Assembly: GCA_016235125.1 (NCBI GenBank)
Contig: JACRLZ010000006.1
Coordinates: forward strand, 124,001-188,000
Direction of reading: 5' to 3'
DNA length: 64,000 bases
Source: Sphingobacteriales bacterium
GTDB taxonomy: Bacteria; Bacteroidota; Bacteroidia; Chitinophagales; Chitinophagaceae
In this document: positions 35,386 through 44,800 of the stretch, piece by piece
Layout: each line of letters opens with the position of its first letter
Numbering within the stretch: position 1 is the first letter of the stretch
Made by a program: the position numbers and the translations under genes
The notes under the pieces: model-generated
Seen by the model: the letters and a program-made list of their open reading frames with translations, nothing else
Told to the model about the DNA's origin: nothing
Databases searched by the model: none

Positions 35386-36894
35386 ATGGGGAGAAGTATA
35401 TTTTTTTCAATTTGTATTATCTGGTTTATTAGTTGTGGTACAAATAAAGCAATCTATTCTCCAAATACAAAGTATTCGCTTCAGGATGTAGAAAAAGATT
35501 ATGTTCTTTATAGAAATATTTTAGAAACACATCATCCTGGGCTTTACTGGTATACTTCCAGAGACAGTATGGATTATTATTTCGAATGGGGAAAGCAGCA
35601 GCTCAGAGATTCAATGACCGAGTCTGAATTCAGAAAAGTGCTGAGTTGTGTAACCGCAAAAATCGGTTGTGGTCATACTACAGTCCGCTCTTCAAAAAAA
35701 TGGAGCCGATATAGCGATACGGCACGACCCGGAAAGATGTTTCCTCTGAGCATAAAAGCATGGACGGACACAATGGTGGTAACACAAAACCTGAACAGGA
35801 AAGACAGTGTGTTAAGAAGAGGAACAGTTATCACCCAAATCAACGGCAGGCCAATCAATGAAATCACAGATACCTTGTTTAAATATATATCCACCGATGG
35901 TTATAACCGCACACACCGGTATCAAACTCTCAGCAACCGCGGCTCCTTTGGCTCACTTTATACTTCTGTCTTTGGTATATCAGAGAAATACATCGTGGAA
36001 TACATAGATGCTGCAAAAAAAATAAACTCGTTGAATGTGGCTGTTTACAATCCTGCTAATGATACAATAAACCGAAACACCATACGGCCTGTCAGCAGCA
36101 TTCCCCGGCCATCACGCCGTGAAAGAAAAAGACAGGATGCAAGCAATACCCGGTTACTGAAAATTGATTCCGTGAATCATACTGCCATGATGGACCTGGC
36201 TTCTTTTGGCAGGGGGTATGGTTTGAAAAAATTTTTCAGGACTTCGTTCCGGGCATTGCGGCAAAATACAATTGGTCATCTTATCGTTGATGTACGCAGC
36301 AATGGCGGCGGAAGCATAACCAACTCAACCATTTTAACCCGTTATATCGCTAATCAACCCTTTAAGATCTGTGATTCGTTGTATTCCATCCGTAAAGCAA
36401 GTCCTTATCAGCAGTATATACAAAATAATTTCTGGAATAAACTTTTTATGACCCTCTTCACCCGAAAAAGAAATGATGGCAATTATCATTTCGGATATTT
36501 TGAAAAACATTTTTTTAAACCCAAAAAGAATAATCATTTTAACGGGCGGGTATACATACTTACCGGTGGCAATTCTTTTTCTGCTACCACTTTATTTGTA
36601 AGCTCAGTAATAAAACAGGACAATGTTACAGTGGTTGGGGAAGAGACCGGGGGCGGCGCCTATGGAAACAGCGCCTGGCTGTTGCCGAATGTTACATTGC
36701 CGGAAACAGGTGTTCGTTTTCGTCTGCCCCTGTTTCGATTAGTGATAGATAAAAATATTCCTAAAAATGGCCGGGGTGTTCAACCCGAAACAGAAGCAAA
36801 GCCGACGGTAGATGCCATTCGCCGCAATGCAGATTTTAAACTGGAGAAAGCGATGGAATTGATAAAAGCAGATAAAGAGAAAACAAAACAGTAG
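35386..36894 (+). CDS. S41-family serine peptidase, lipoprotein
   Basis: A 502-residue protein with a lipoprotein signal (IIWFISCG). A middle PDZ-like region (VLRRGTVITQINGRPINEI, near residue 145) precedes a tail-specific-protease domain: DVRSNGGGSITN near residue 305 and GGNSFSATTLF near residue 393, which holds the catalytic serine, with EETGGGAYG after it. Substrates are unknown. It probably sits on the periplasmic side of a membrane. It starts 24 bp after thiL on the same strand. Confidence 0.87.
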   Translation: MGRSIFFSICIIWFISCGTNKAIYSPNTKYSLQDVEKDYVLYRNILETHHPGLYWYTSRDSMDYYFEWGKQQLRDSMTESEFRKVLSCVTAKIGCGHTTVRSSKKWSRYSDTARPGKMFPLSIKAWTDTMVVTQNLNRKDSVLRRGTVITQINGRPINEITDTLFKYISTDGYNRTHRYQTLSNRGSFGSLYTSVFGISEKYIVEYIDAAKKINSLNVAVYNPANDTINRNTIRPVSSIPRPSRRERKRQDASNTRLLKIDSVNHTAMMDLASFGRGYGLKKFFRTSFRALRQNTIGHLIVDVRSNGGGSITNSTILTRYIANQPFKICDSLYSIRKASPYQQYIQNNFWNKLFMTLFTRKRNDGNYHFGYFEKHFFKPKKNNHFNGRVYILTGGNSFSATTLFVSSVIKQDNVTVVGEETGGGAYGNSAWLLPNVTLPETGVRFRLPLFRLVIDKNIPKNGRGVQPETEAKPTVDAIRRNADFKLEKAMELIKADKEKTKQ

Positions 36895-36896
36895 CG

Positions 36897-37697
36897 CTAT
36901 TCTTTGTTATCAATGATCATGAACCTGTCTGCATCTTTTAAAAAAGGAAATTTTTCTCTTACAGTCTGCAAATGATTTTTATCCAGCGTAATGGTAAAAA
37001 TATCTTCTTCCTCTTTCTTTGTATATAATATTTCACCCAGCGGATCAATAACCATACTTTCCCCGCTATAATGGATATCGTTACCATCATCACCCACACG
37101 GTTGGCTCCTATCACATAACACTGGTTCTCGATGGCCCTTGCCTGCAGTAAAGTTTTCCAGGCATGACTTCTTCTTTCTGGCCAGTTGGCAACGTATATT
37201 AATACATCGTATTCGGGTTCTCCTTCCCTTGATTGCTGACGGGCCCATACAGGGAAGCGAAGATCATAGCAGATCAATAAGTTTATTTTCCATCCTTTAA
37301 CTGAAGCAATCAATCTTTTTGTGCCAGCGGTATAATACTTGTCTTCCTCTGCAAAAGCAAAGCAATGGCGCTTATCATAGAAGCCGTATTGTCCGTTGGG
37401 CTGCATCCATATTAAACGATTATAAAAATTTCCTTCTTCTTCAATGATCAAACTGCCGGTAAGAATAATTTTCCTGCTCGCTGTCATTTTTTTCATCCAT
37501 TGTATTGTTTCCCCATGCATCGGCTCAGCAAGTATTTCAGGTTTCATACTGAAGCCGGTGCTGAACATTTCCGGCAATACAACCAGTTCGGTTTTTTCTT
37601 TGATAGAAGAGATCTTATTCTCCAGCATTCGAAGGTTGACCTGTTTATTTTCCCAATGCAGGTTTGTTTGAATTATAGTTACAGTGAGAGATGACAT
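36897..37697 (-). CDS. Nitrilase-superfamily amidase, YafV/omega-amidase-like
   Basis: A 266-residue C-N hydrolase. The Glu-Lys-Cys triad is visible in VLPEMFSTGF, YDKRHCFAF and LLICYDLRFPVW. The pattern of the start (MSSLTVTIIQTNLHWENK) and the RHCFAFAEE segment match YafV-type omega-amidases, which hydrolyse alpha-keto acid amides such as 2-oxoglutaramate. Nit-family enzymes with other amide substrates remain possible. Its stop lies 2 bp from the convergent S41 gene. Confidence 0.88.
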   Translation of the reverse strand: MSSLTVTIIQTNLHWENKQVNLRMLENKISSIKEKTELVVLPEMFSTGFSMKPEILAEPMHGETIQWMKKMTASRKIILTGSLIIEEEGNFYNRLIWMQPNGQYGFYDKRHCFAFAEEDKYYTAGTKRLIASVKGWKINLLICYDLRFPVWARQQSREGEPEYDVLIYVANWPERRSHAWKTLLQARAIENQCYVIGANRVGDDGNDIHYSGESMVIDPLGEILYTKKEEEDIFTITLDKNHLQTVREKFPFLKDADRFMIIDNKE

Positions 37698-37815
37698 AAT
37701 TAACTGTTGTTGTAAAATTAGTTTTATTCAATCAGGTAATAATAAAAAAAACAACCCCCGCAAGATTGAATAATGCGGACAGAAAGATTGAGATTTGTAC
37801 TTGAATTCAAATAAT

Positions 37816-38286
37816 CTACCTGGTTTCGGTATCAATACTTTTCATAATCAATTCCGGCTCAAACCCCCTCCCCATCAAATAATCCATCGTTTTCTTTTTC
37901 CTGATTAAGTACTGTTCGCTTTTCAGCGCTGCATATTTTTCTTTGGCCAGTTTGTTCAACAGTTGCATGTATTCTTCTTCATCAATCTGTTGCAGCGCTT
38001 TTTTAATGGAGTAATCGCTTACCTGCTTTTGTTTCAGTTCGTATTTTATTTTTACCCGGCCCCAATGCTTTATCCGGAATTTTCCTCCGGCATAGGCAAT
38101 GGCAAAGCGTTCTTCGTTCAGGTAGTTTTGTTCAATGAGTGTGGCAATGATCTCGTCATGATCTTTTTTCCATACACCGAGGCAGTACAGTTTTTCTTTT
38201 ACCTCACTATGGCAGCGTTCCTGGTAAGCACAGTAGTGCTTTAGTTTTTGGAGGGCCTGCTCCTTGCTGAGATGTTTTTTATACAT
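37816..38286 (-). CDS. recX: RecX family regulator of RecA
   Basis: A 156-residue, strongly basic and helical protein. The family features are an N-terminal ALQKLKHYCAYQERCHSEVKEKL, then LIEQNYLNEERFAIAYAGGKFRIKHWGRVKI and IKKALQQIDEEEY, matching the three-helix repeats of RecX, which inhibits RecA filaments. Length is normal. recA is not adjacent here. The gene follows a repeat element of 113 bp. Confidence 0.9.
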   Translation of the reverse strand: MYKKHLSKEQALQKLKHYCAYQERCHSEVKEKLYCLGVWKKDHDEIIATLIEQNYLNEERFAIAYAGGKFRIKHWGRVKIKYELKQKQVSDYSIKKALQQIDEEEYMQLLNKLAKEKYAALKSEQYLIRKKKTMDYLMGRGFEPELIMKSIDTETR

Positions 38287-38302
38287 CCTGTAAAAATAAA
38301 AA

Positions 38303-38415
38303 GGAGCTGTCTCAATTTTATTTTTCTCGCAAAGACGCTAAGACGCAACGTTTGATCTCCTGTATTTTTCCTTTGCGCCGTAGCGGCTTTGCGAGATTTT
38401 TTTTGAAACAGCCCC
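38303..38415. repeat. Nested imperfect inverted repeat between the secreted-protein operon and recX
   Basis: Outer arms of 13 bp (38303-38315 and 38403-38415, 11 of 13 paired) enclose inner arms of 24 bp (38325-38348 and 38373-38396, 21 of 24 paired). The inner arms begin TCTCGCAAAG. T-runs flank the inner hairpin on both sides. It lies right after the last gene of the minus-strand operon. It could be a bidirectional terminator or a short non-autonomous repeat element. Confidence 0.75.
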
Positions 38416-38443
38416 CTGGTTCGTTTTTGTTTTCACTATGGGC

Positions 38444-39445
38444 TTAATTCTTTTTCCCGGTCAGATTGGTGCTTCGGGCAGGCGGGCCCGATCTTCTCAT
38501 AGCTGCCGGTCTTCTGTCAACAAAGAATACGTTGGGCTCGCTGATGCCATCGCCGTTTACATTTCCGTCGCCAAAAGGCCGGCGCTGGCTGTCAAATGTC
38601 TGAATGGTCCAGATGAATGCATAGGCATCCACGTCCGTATCGGCACGGACAAGCACATCTGGTTCCAGATCAGGGTTAATAGTCTTTCTAGTGGTATCTT
38701 TTTTCATTCTCAGATCAAAGTCGGGGTCGCCGGTGCAGCACTGTGTCATCCCAAGCTGTGGTTGCCAGATATACTGCGTAGTGCCTACAATATCCTTTGC
38801 AAGCAAGGGCTGGTTGCTGCGCAATGCCTGCATGGCTGTTTGCCCCGGCAGTATTTCAAATACGGTAACACGGTAAGTGAGCATCATCCCGGTATTAGGC
38901 GTTACCGGCGTCCAGCGGAAGGTAATAACAGATTGTGCTTTTTCAAGGTCAAGTATGGTTTCGCTGGCGGGCATAACCGGTATGGGCAACTGGTAAGAAG
39001 CAAGATTGAATATCCTGCATTTTTCTTCACTCATGATGCGGTAGTCGGTCGGGTTTACCAATTGTACACACAACTGGTAACTGCCCGCAGGGAGCTTGCC
39101 GCTTTTATCCATGGAACTTTTATACTTGCCGTTAAAGATCATGATGGGCAGTGGCATCACATCATTTACATACAATATCAAATTAGTGCTGCCGGCGATG
39201 ATGATTGGCGCTTTCGCCAGATTTTTTGTAGCCACCACTTCTCCATCAACGGTTTTTATGGTAGCTTTTACTATTACCTGGGCAGTTAACCCAATGCCGC
39301 CTGACACTAAATAGGTAAGTGTTTTGTTGTCCCAATCAGCCAACGCCCCGGGAGGATTAGGGATCACCACTAATTGTGTGTTGAATTGCGCTGTTGAAGT
39401 TTTGGCAACAAGAGCAAAGGTCACTATCAAAAATATTTTTTTCAT
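38444..39445 (-). CDS. Exported protein with one copy of the domain duplicated in the 47446-49416 protein
   Basis: A 333-residue protein with a signal peptide ending TSTAQ. I do not recognise a named family. Residues about 160-310 share a module with the 656-residue protein encoded at 47446-49416: FRWTPV, TYRVTVFEILPGQT, QALRSNQPLLAKDI, FIWTIQTFD and GISEPNVFFV line up. The N-terminal part also aligns loosely (a beta-rich region with CVQLVNP near CAQFFN of the other). It is last in the operon. The C-terminal 20 residues are basic and include GPPARST, partly from a GC-rich palindrome. Confidence 0.75.
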   Translation of the reverse strand: MKKIFLIVTFALVAKTSTAQFNTQLVVIPNPPGALADWDNKTLTYLVSGGIGLTAQVIVKATIKTVDGEVVATKNLAKAPIIIAGSTNLILYVNDVMPLPIMIFNGKYKSSMDKSGKLPAGSYQLCVQLVNPTDYRIMSEEKCRIFNLASYQLPIPVMPASETILDLEKAQSVITFRWTPVTPNTGMMLTYRVTVFEILPGQTAMQALRSNQPLLAKDIVGTTQYIWQPQLGMTQCCTGDPDFDLRMKKDTTRKTINPDLEPDVLVRADTDVDAYAFIWTIQTFDSQRRPFGDGNVNGDGISEPNVFFVDRRPAAMRRSGPPARSTNLTGKKN

Positions 39446-39455
39446 ACTGGTGTAT

Positions 39456-41195
39456 TTATTTGCCGAACCTGTAAAGGAATCCTGTGCGCACATTGCTTTC
39501 CAGGTAGCTGGCATTATTGGGAACTATTTCGTTTCCGTATTTAAAATGATTGGTGCCGATATAAATATTCCATGTTATCCTGTCAGATATCTTCCAGTCA
39601 TCACTCAGCGTGGCAATGATATTGTTATTGTTCTTAAAACTGCCAGTCTTTGAATAATGGTACTGCAACTGTGCCCGCAGGTTCATTTTCTTTTTTGCCG
39701 CCTGCATGGACACCCCGGCGCTAAAGGTGATAAGTGTCAGTTTGAACCCCGGCACTGAATTATAAAAATACAATAGGCTGAAATCGGGTGAAATGCTCTT
39801 CATTAAAAAAGTGGGTACATAAGTGAGCATTGCGGTATGTGTATTGTTGGAAGTAATGATTGCCGTTATTACATCCCGTTCGGTGTACTTGCTGTAGTTA
39901 TAGTTCAGGCTCATCAGGTGGATCACTTTATCATTGCCCCAGGTAACACTCGGATTCAGTCCAAAATCATTGCTTACATTCTTGATGCCATACGGATTGA
40001 TGCCACTGGGCGTTTCAAATCCAAAGTTGTTGAAGCTTACATTCAGGTTCCAGTGTTCGTTGAACTGCGTAAACCAGTTGAGTGTGCCGATGAATTGTTT
40101 TGCCTTCAGCGTCGTGTTGCTCACATTGTTGATGCGTTGGCCCACACTGGCTACTACATTCATTTTATATCCTCCGTTCTTATCTTTCACCGCATTGAAC
40201 CTTGTGTTCAGCATGTAATCAACCCGGTCAGGCAGCATGAAAGGATAACCGGGTGTTTGAAACCCGGCGCCGATGTATTTCAGCTTGGCGCCGATATCAA
40301 AGTTCTGTCCCTTCTTGCCAACGGCTCCTTCTGCTGCATAATCTTTCACGGTGGAAGTATGTCCTTCAATAAATGGTTTGAATGATGGCTTGCTGCTGTC
40401 TTCCGGGTTTTGCAGGTTTTTGGTGTAAAGTGATTGAGCTACTTCAGCATTTACATACCATCCCTTATTGAAAAAAGCCTTTCCTGCAAAACTCATGGTA
40501 AACCCTTCCTGTGGTTTAACGCTTACCGGCGGGGTAGTAACAGAATTGCTATCATCCTTTGCTTTTACAAAATTTACTGCCGCTTCGTATTTGCCTTCTT
40601 TTACTTTACCAATTGACATCATCCAGTTCTTTCTTTTGTAAGCGCCGTTCACGGTAGGCGGGCCGTTGAAATAATTGATGCCCTGCTGCGACAAGCCGGT
40701 AAAAAATTTCAACACATAAGTGCCTGGCCGCAGATCAACACCGGCGCCGAAAACCCCAATATCTCCCGTGCTGAGGTTGGAATAGTTGAGATACTGTGTT
40801 CCCAGTTGCAATTCTGCCCATTTGTATTTTGGATTCAACCCAAAACTATTCATCGGGTTTGTGATGAACTGACCAAAGCTTTGTTTGTTTATTCCTGCAT
40901 AAGGCCCGGCATAGTTGGTGGGCTTCATGGCAAAATTGAAATTAAATGGCAGCGAGAAGTTTTTTCCAAACTGCATGTTTGGCGAAAAAACAAACCGCAG
41001 CTGGTTCCAGGGTTTACGGGGAGTGAAGCCGGTCCAGCCGGTTGGCTTGCGGCTGAGCCCGTAGTATTCATAACTGATGCCCATGGTTCCGCTGATACTG
41101 AAATTGCTTTTTGCCGAATCTTTTTGTGCATGAGCTGTGAAAACACAACCCAGGAAAAGCAAACAGACAATGGATGGTTTTTTTATTTTTCTCAT
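39456..41195 (-). CDS. Predicted outer-membrane beta-barrel protein
   Basis: A 579-residue protein with a signal peptide (VCLLFLGCVFTAHAQ). The rest shows alternating aromatic/hydrophobic strands, polar turns and a C-terminal strand ending in an aromatic-basic tail (RTGFLYRFGK), as in outer-membrane barrels. No TonB-dependent receptor plug, SusD or OmpA motif is seen. The gene lies 10 bp before the neighbour at 38444-39445, so they are co-transcribed. Its place between secreted proteins fits an anchor or export channel, but that is inference. Confidence 0.72.
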   Translation of the reverse strand: MRKIKKPSIVCLLFLGCVFTAHAQKDSAKSNFSISGTMGISYEYYGLSRKPTGWTGFTPRKPWNQLRFVFSPNMQFGKNFSLPFNFNFAMKPTNYAGPYAGINKQSFGQFITNPMNSFGLNPKYKWAELQLGTQYLNYSNLSTGDIGVFGAGVDLRPGTYVLKFFTGLSQQGINYFNGPPTVNGAYKRKNWMMSIGKVKEGKYEAAVNFVKAKDDSNSVTTPPVSVKPQEGFTMSFAGKAFFNKGWYVNAEVAQSLYTKNLQNPEDSSKPSFKPFIEGHTSTVKDYAAEGAVGKKGQNFDIGAKLKYIGAGFQTPGYPFMLPDRVDYMLNTRFNAVKDKNGGYKMNVVASVGQRINNVSNTTLKAKQFIGTLNWFTQFNEHWNLNVSFNNFGFETPSGINPYGIKNVSNDFGLNPSVTWGNDKVIHLMSLNYNYSKYTERDVITAIITSNNTHTAMLTYVPTFLMKSISPDFSLLYFYNSVPGFKLTLITFSAGVSMQAAKKKMNLRAQLQYHYSKTGSFKNNNNIIATLSDDWKISDRITWNIYIGTNHFKYGNEIVPNNASYLESNVRTGFLYRFGK

Positions 41196-41214
41196 ACCCG
41201 TTTAATTATGTTTT

Positions 41215-41835
41215 GAACACGGATGACACAGGTTGAATGGATAAACACGGATTTTATTCTGCTTTGCAGAATTTGGCAGTTTCCGTTTGTTATTGTTTCA
41301 CCCTGTCATTTCAACATCGGTTTTTTTTCGTTATCAAATATTTTTCTTTTTACCTGTGGTTTCTTTCCAAAATTCAGCAACAGTCCAACTTCAATTTTTG
41401 TGGCTTTCAGGTAATTGACCAATTGGTTTTCATTTTCAAGTACCAGAACTGAAATTGCCTTTAGTTCAACAGCCACGGCATCCTCAACAATCAGGTCAGC
41501 ATTGTAGTCCCCCACAACATGTCCAAAATAATATACGAGTATTCGCTTTTCTTTATCCACTTTCAGCCCCATAGATGTTAGTTCAATATAAAGGGCATTC
41601 AGGTATACCTTTTCCAAAAAACCATAACCCAATGTATTGTACACCCTGTAAAAGGCTTGAATAATTTTTTCTGTAATTTCTTCGTGTTTCATTGCTTATT
41701 TCTTTTTTGAAACCGGATGACAAAGATTTGCGGCGTTCAGAATTAGCCCCATTTTTCAAGAGGCTTCTTTGCGTTCGCCTTTTTTGCGAAGCAAAAGATC
41801 CGTGTTTATCCGTCAACTCTGTGTCATCCGTGTTC
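41215..41835. mobile_element. Candidate GxxExxY cassette flanked by 38-bp inverted repeats
   Basis: Inverted repeats at 41215-41252 and 41798-41835 match at 33 of 38 positions without gaps; both begin (outer end) with GAACACGGATGACACAG and end GGATAAACACGGAT. Between them lies a single gene for a GxxExxY protein. The unit separates two genes of an otherwise tight operon. No transposase and no clear target-site duplication are seen. Mobility is inferred from the symmetric flanks and the position. Confidence 0.6.
41306..41692 (-). CDS. GxxExxY-family protein (PD-(D/E)XK nuclease-like)
   Basis: A 128-residue protein with the signature GYGFLEKVY (GxxExxY) near residue 23 and an acidic/lysine pattern DYNADLIVEDAVAVELKA that fits the PD-(D/E)XK nuclease fold. 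The N-terminal helix and the C-terminal INFGKK-type end are typical, and the length is normal. Its role in cells is not established. It is enclosed by 38-bp inverted repeats and so may belong to, or move with, a small mobile unit. It has the same orientation as the operon it interrupts. Confidence 0.87.
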   Translation of the reverse strand: MKHEEITEKIIQAFYRVYNTLGYGFLEKVYLNALYIELTSMGLKVDKEKRILVYYFGHVVGDYNADLIVEDAVAVELKAISVLVLENENQLVNYLKATKIEVGLLLNFGKKPQVKRKIFDNEKKPMLK

Positions 41836-41872
41836 CACATCAAACTCATAATTTTCCTTTTTTGCGAAGCAA
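41779..41872. repeat. 16-bp direct repeat around the right inverted-repeat arm
   Basis: CTTTTTTGCGAAGCAA occurs at 41779-41794 and again at 41857-41872, on either side of the right arm of the GxxExxY cassette. It may mark a rearrangement or a second repeat family. Confidence 0.7.
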
Positions 41873-41886
41873 TAAAAATCTAACTA

Positions 41887-44800
41887 TCAAAATGGCTTTT
41901 TGCTCTTGATTACAAATTCAAAACAAGCTATCACTTCACATTCCTTACACTGCGTATCCCGGAAAGTGAACTTCACACATATCCTTCCTTTAAACTCACA
42001 ACAATCAATAGCTGGTGGTGGCGGCAGCAGGAAGTTCATCCCCACCTGCGAATTATTATTGATAATAAATGTACTGCCGTTATTCCATACCACTTCTCTC
42101 GGATTTTTATATACTCCTGCGCCTGTTGGATTGAATGGATGCACAGTTGAGTTATACATGGTGATCTTCGGCGGCACCGCCGGCACACCGAGATTGGTGG
42201 CAGATTGCACACTGGCCCATGTGTAAGGCAGGTTCAGGCACTTCATACATTCTTTATTGTAATTATCCGTGATGGTATAACTCAGCACTTCTGCTCTCAC
42301 TTCTGTAAGTGGAACTCCCGCCAGCCCGCTGATGGTAAAGTTTTCCGTCAGCACCGTTGCATTGTATTGCTGGTTGTAAGTGCTGGTTACTTTACTGGTA
42401 TCCGCCTTTATTTCATACGGACAACAAGAACTGTCAACTACCGGGCATTCTGTTTTAAACATCACTTTGCAGCTGTCGCATTTGGCCGTACCGCACCAGC
42501 CATAGAGTGTAACGGTATATGTACCCGTCTGCGATGGCGTGAAAGTCAGTGGTGCGTTGCCTGTTATCGGCGAACCGCTTGGCGGCTGCAATGAATAAGT
42601 AACATTGGCCGGGCAATTGTTCGGGTCAGGACAAATATAGGTTGCCTGTACCGTTACCGGCTGATTACATTTTACAGGATATGATTTGTTGCAGTCAAAT
42701 GGTTTGCTTTGATTTTGCGTGGTATATCCTTTAGATCCCCATTTGCTTCCCTTGCAATCACATTCTTTTTTGCAATCCACTGTCAGGTCTATCACACAAC
42801 TGTCGCAGATTTTATTTCCGCACCATCCGTATAATGTAAGAGTATATACGCCGCTCATCGTAGGCGTGAACCATGATGGTGCATTGCCGGTAATTGCAGA
42901 ACCAACAGGTGGCTGCAAACTAAATGTCACTTTTGGAGGACAAAGACTGTCTTTGCAGATGTAGTTTGCGTTAAAAGCATATGGTTGATTGCAAAGAAGA
43001 GTATAATTTTTATTGCATTCCAGTTTGATCAGCTGGCTCACATTCGCATTTTTTTCTCCGTGGAGCTTTGGCGCCCAATCAAATTTCTTGAGCCCAACCG
43101 TGTTAGGTTCATCGGGGCTTAAAACAATATCGCCCCATTTACTTTCTTTGCAATCACAGGTGTCACATGGAGGAACAACAATTGTATATGTCTTGCTGGT
43201 ATCTTTACAACCCGTCATCGGGTCGGTAACTATTATATAATAACTTCCTGTTCCTGCCGGTGTGTAGGTCGGTGTATTTCCTCCCACTGGGTTACCGTTA
43301 AAGAACCATTGTATATTATATGTACTTGCATACGCACCTATCAATGGTAGCGGAGCATAGATGGTAAAGTTGCCTGTGGAATCACGGCAGGTACAAGGAA
43401 TGCTGTCGCAGAAATGCGGGAAGAGATCAGTAGGTGGTCTTCTGTTTACCTTAATGTTCTTACTGCTGCTGCATCCGGTAACCGGATCAGTATAAGTAGC
43501 CGTGTACACTCCTGCTGAATAAACAACAATGCTTGTCGTATTTGCACCTGTATTCCAGGTGATGTTGTTGGCATAATTCGTAACAGCTAACGTAATCGGT
43601 ACTCCTTCGCACAATGTGGGGCTTGATGTAATAACGGGTTGCGCCGGAACAGGATTAACCGTTATTGTCAGCGAACAGGTGTCTGAACAGCCGTATTCAT
43701 TGAACAAAACAAGGTTGAATACAGTGGTAACGCCAACACTGGTCATGAACATCATTCCCGATGAAAGCTGTGAACCGTAATTACCATTCGCATACCAGTC
43801 AGATGTGTAACCGGGCAGGTGATTGAGACTGCTCAATGTTACAAGACCCGGTCCGCATAATTTGGATGATGGCGCTGCTGCAATAATAGCCTTTGGTTTT
43901 GTCACCGCTTTTACTTCTGCTTTATTACTGATGCATACACAACCGTTGGGCCCGGTTATTACCACATGATAAAATCCCGGAACTGTGGTTGTATAGGTGA
44001 TTGCATTATTTGTTCCGGGTGCAGCAACCCATGTATTCGGTGATGATTCAAATTCCCAGAGATAAGTGGCGCCCACAATATTCGGAGCGGTTAATGTTGC
44101 AGCTCCTCCGGGGCAGATGTAAGCGGGTTGTATCGTACAAGGTCCGATGCCGGGTAAAACATTAATAGTGCTGGTAGCGGTGCAGGTATTACCCAACGCA
44201 TCAATGATGGTTAACGTAACAGTAAATGGTCCCGCTGTATTATATATATGTGTACTGGACGGAGTGTATGCAGTAAAGCCATCTCCAAAATTCCATGTCC
44301 AGGAAACAATGGTGAAAGATGGCGAACCGGCAATGCTGAATGTTGTTGGCACACCTGTGCAGACGGGCGATGGATTAATGCTGATAGCAAGCGGAACATA
44401 ATTCACTAACTGAGTTGCCGTGCTGGTACAGGTTACCTGTCCGTCGTTATATGTAATAGTTAATGTAACAGTATAGTTTCCGGCCAGTGTATAACAATGC
44501 GGCCCCGGGTTTTGTGCAGTGGAAGTGTTACCATCACCGAAATTCCACAGGTAAGTAACATATGATGGATTGCTGGTGATAACGGTGGATGTGTTTGTCA
44601 CATTTAAACATCCATTGCAGCCCAATGTATAAAGGAATGCCGCTTGTATGGGAACAGTAACCGTAGTTGCTGTACAATTTCCGGTGCAGCTTGTAGGATT
44701 GGGTGATGGAGGCCCTACGCAGAATGTTACACAATAAACTCCGGCGCTGTTATATACATGTGTGACAGGTACTCCTGATGCACCTGTAGCCGTATTGCCA

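Noticed and set aside
37726..37778. Inverted words ATTCAATC/GATTGAAT and CCGCA/TGCGG between the amidase and recX genes
   Set aside because: Short, interleaved so that they cannot both form, and without a T-run; probably chance.
38438..39289. A long plus-strand open frame of 283 codons
   Set aside because: It lies opposite the exported-protein gene at 38444-39445, which has a signal peptide and a paralogue; the plus-strand product has no recognisable features.
39837..40385. Plus-strand open frame of 182 codons inside the barrel gene
   Set aside because: Antisense to a gene with signal peptide and barrel-like pattern; no motif of its own.
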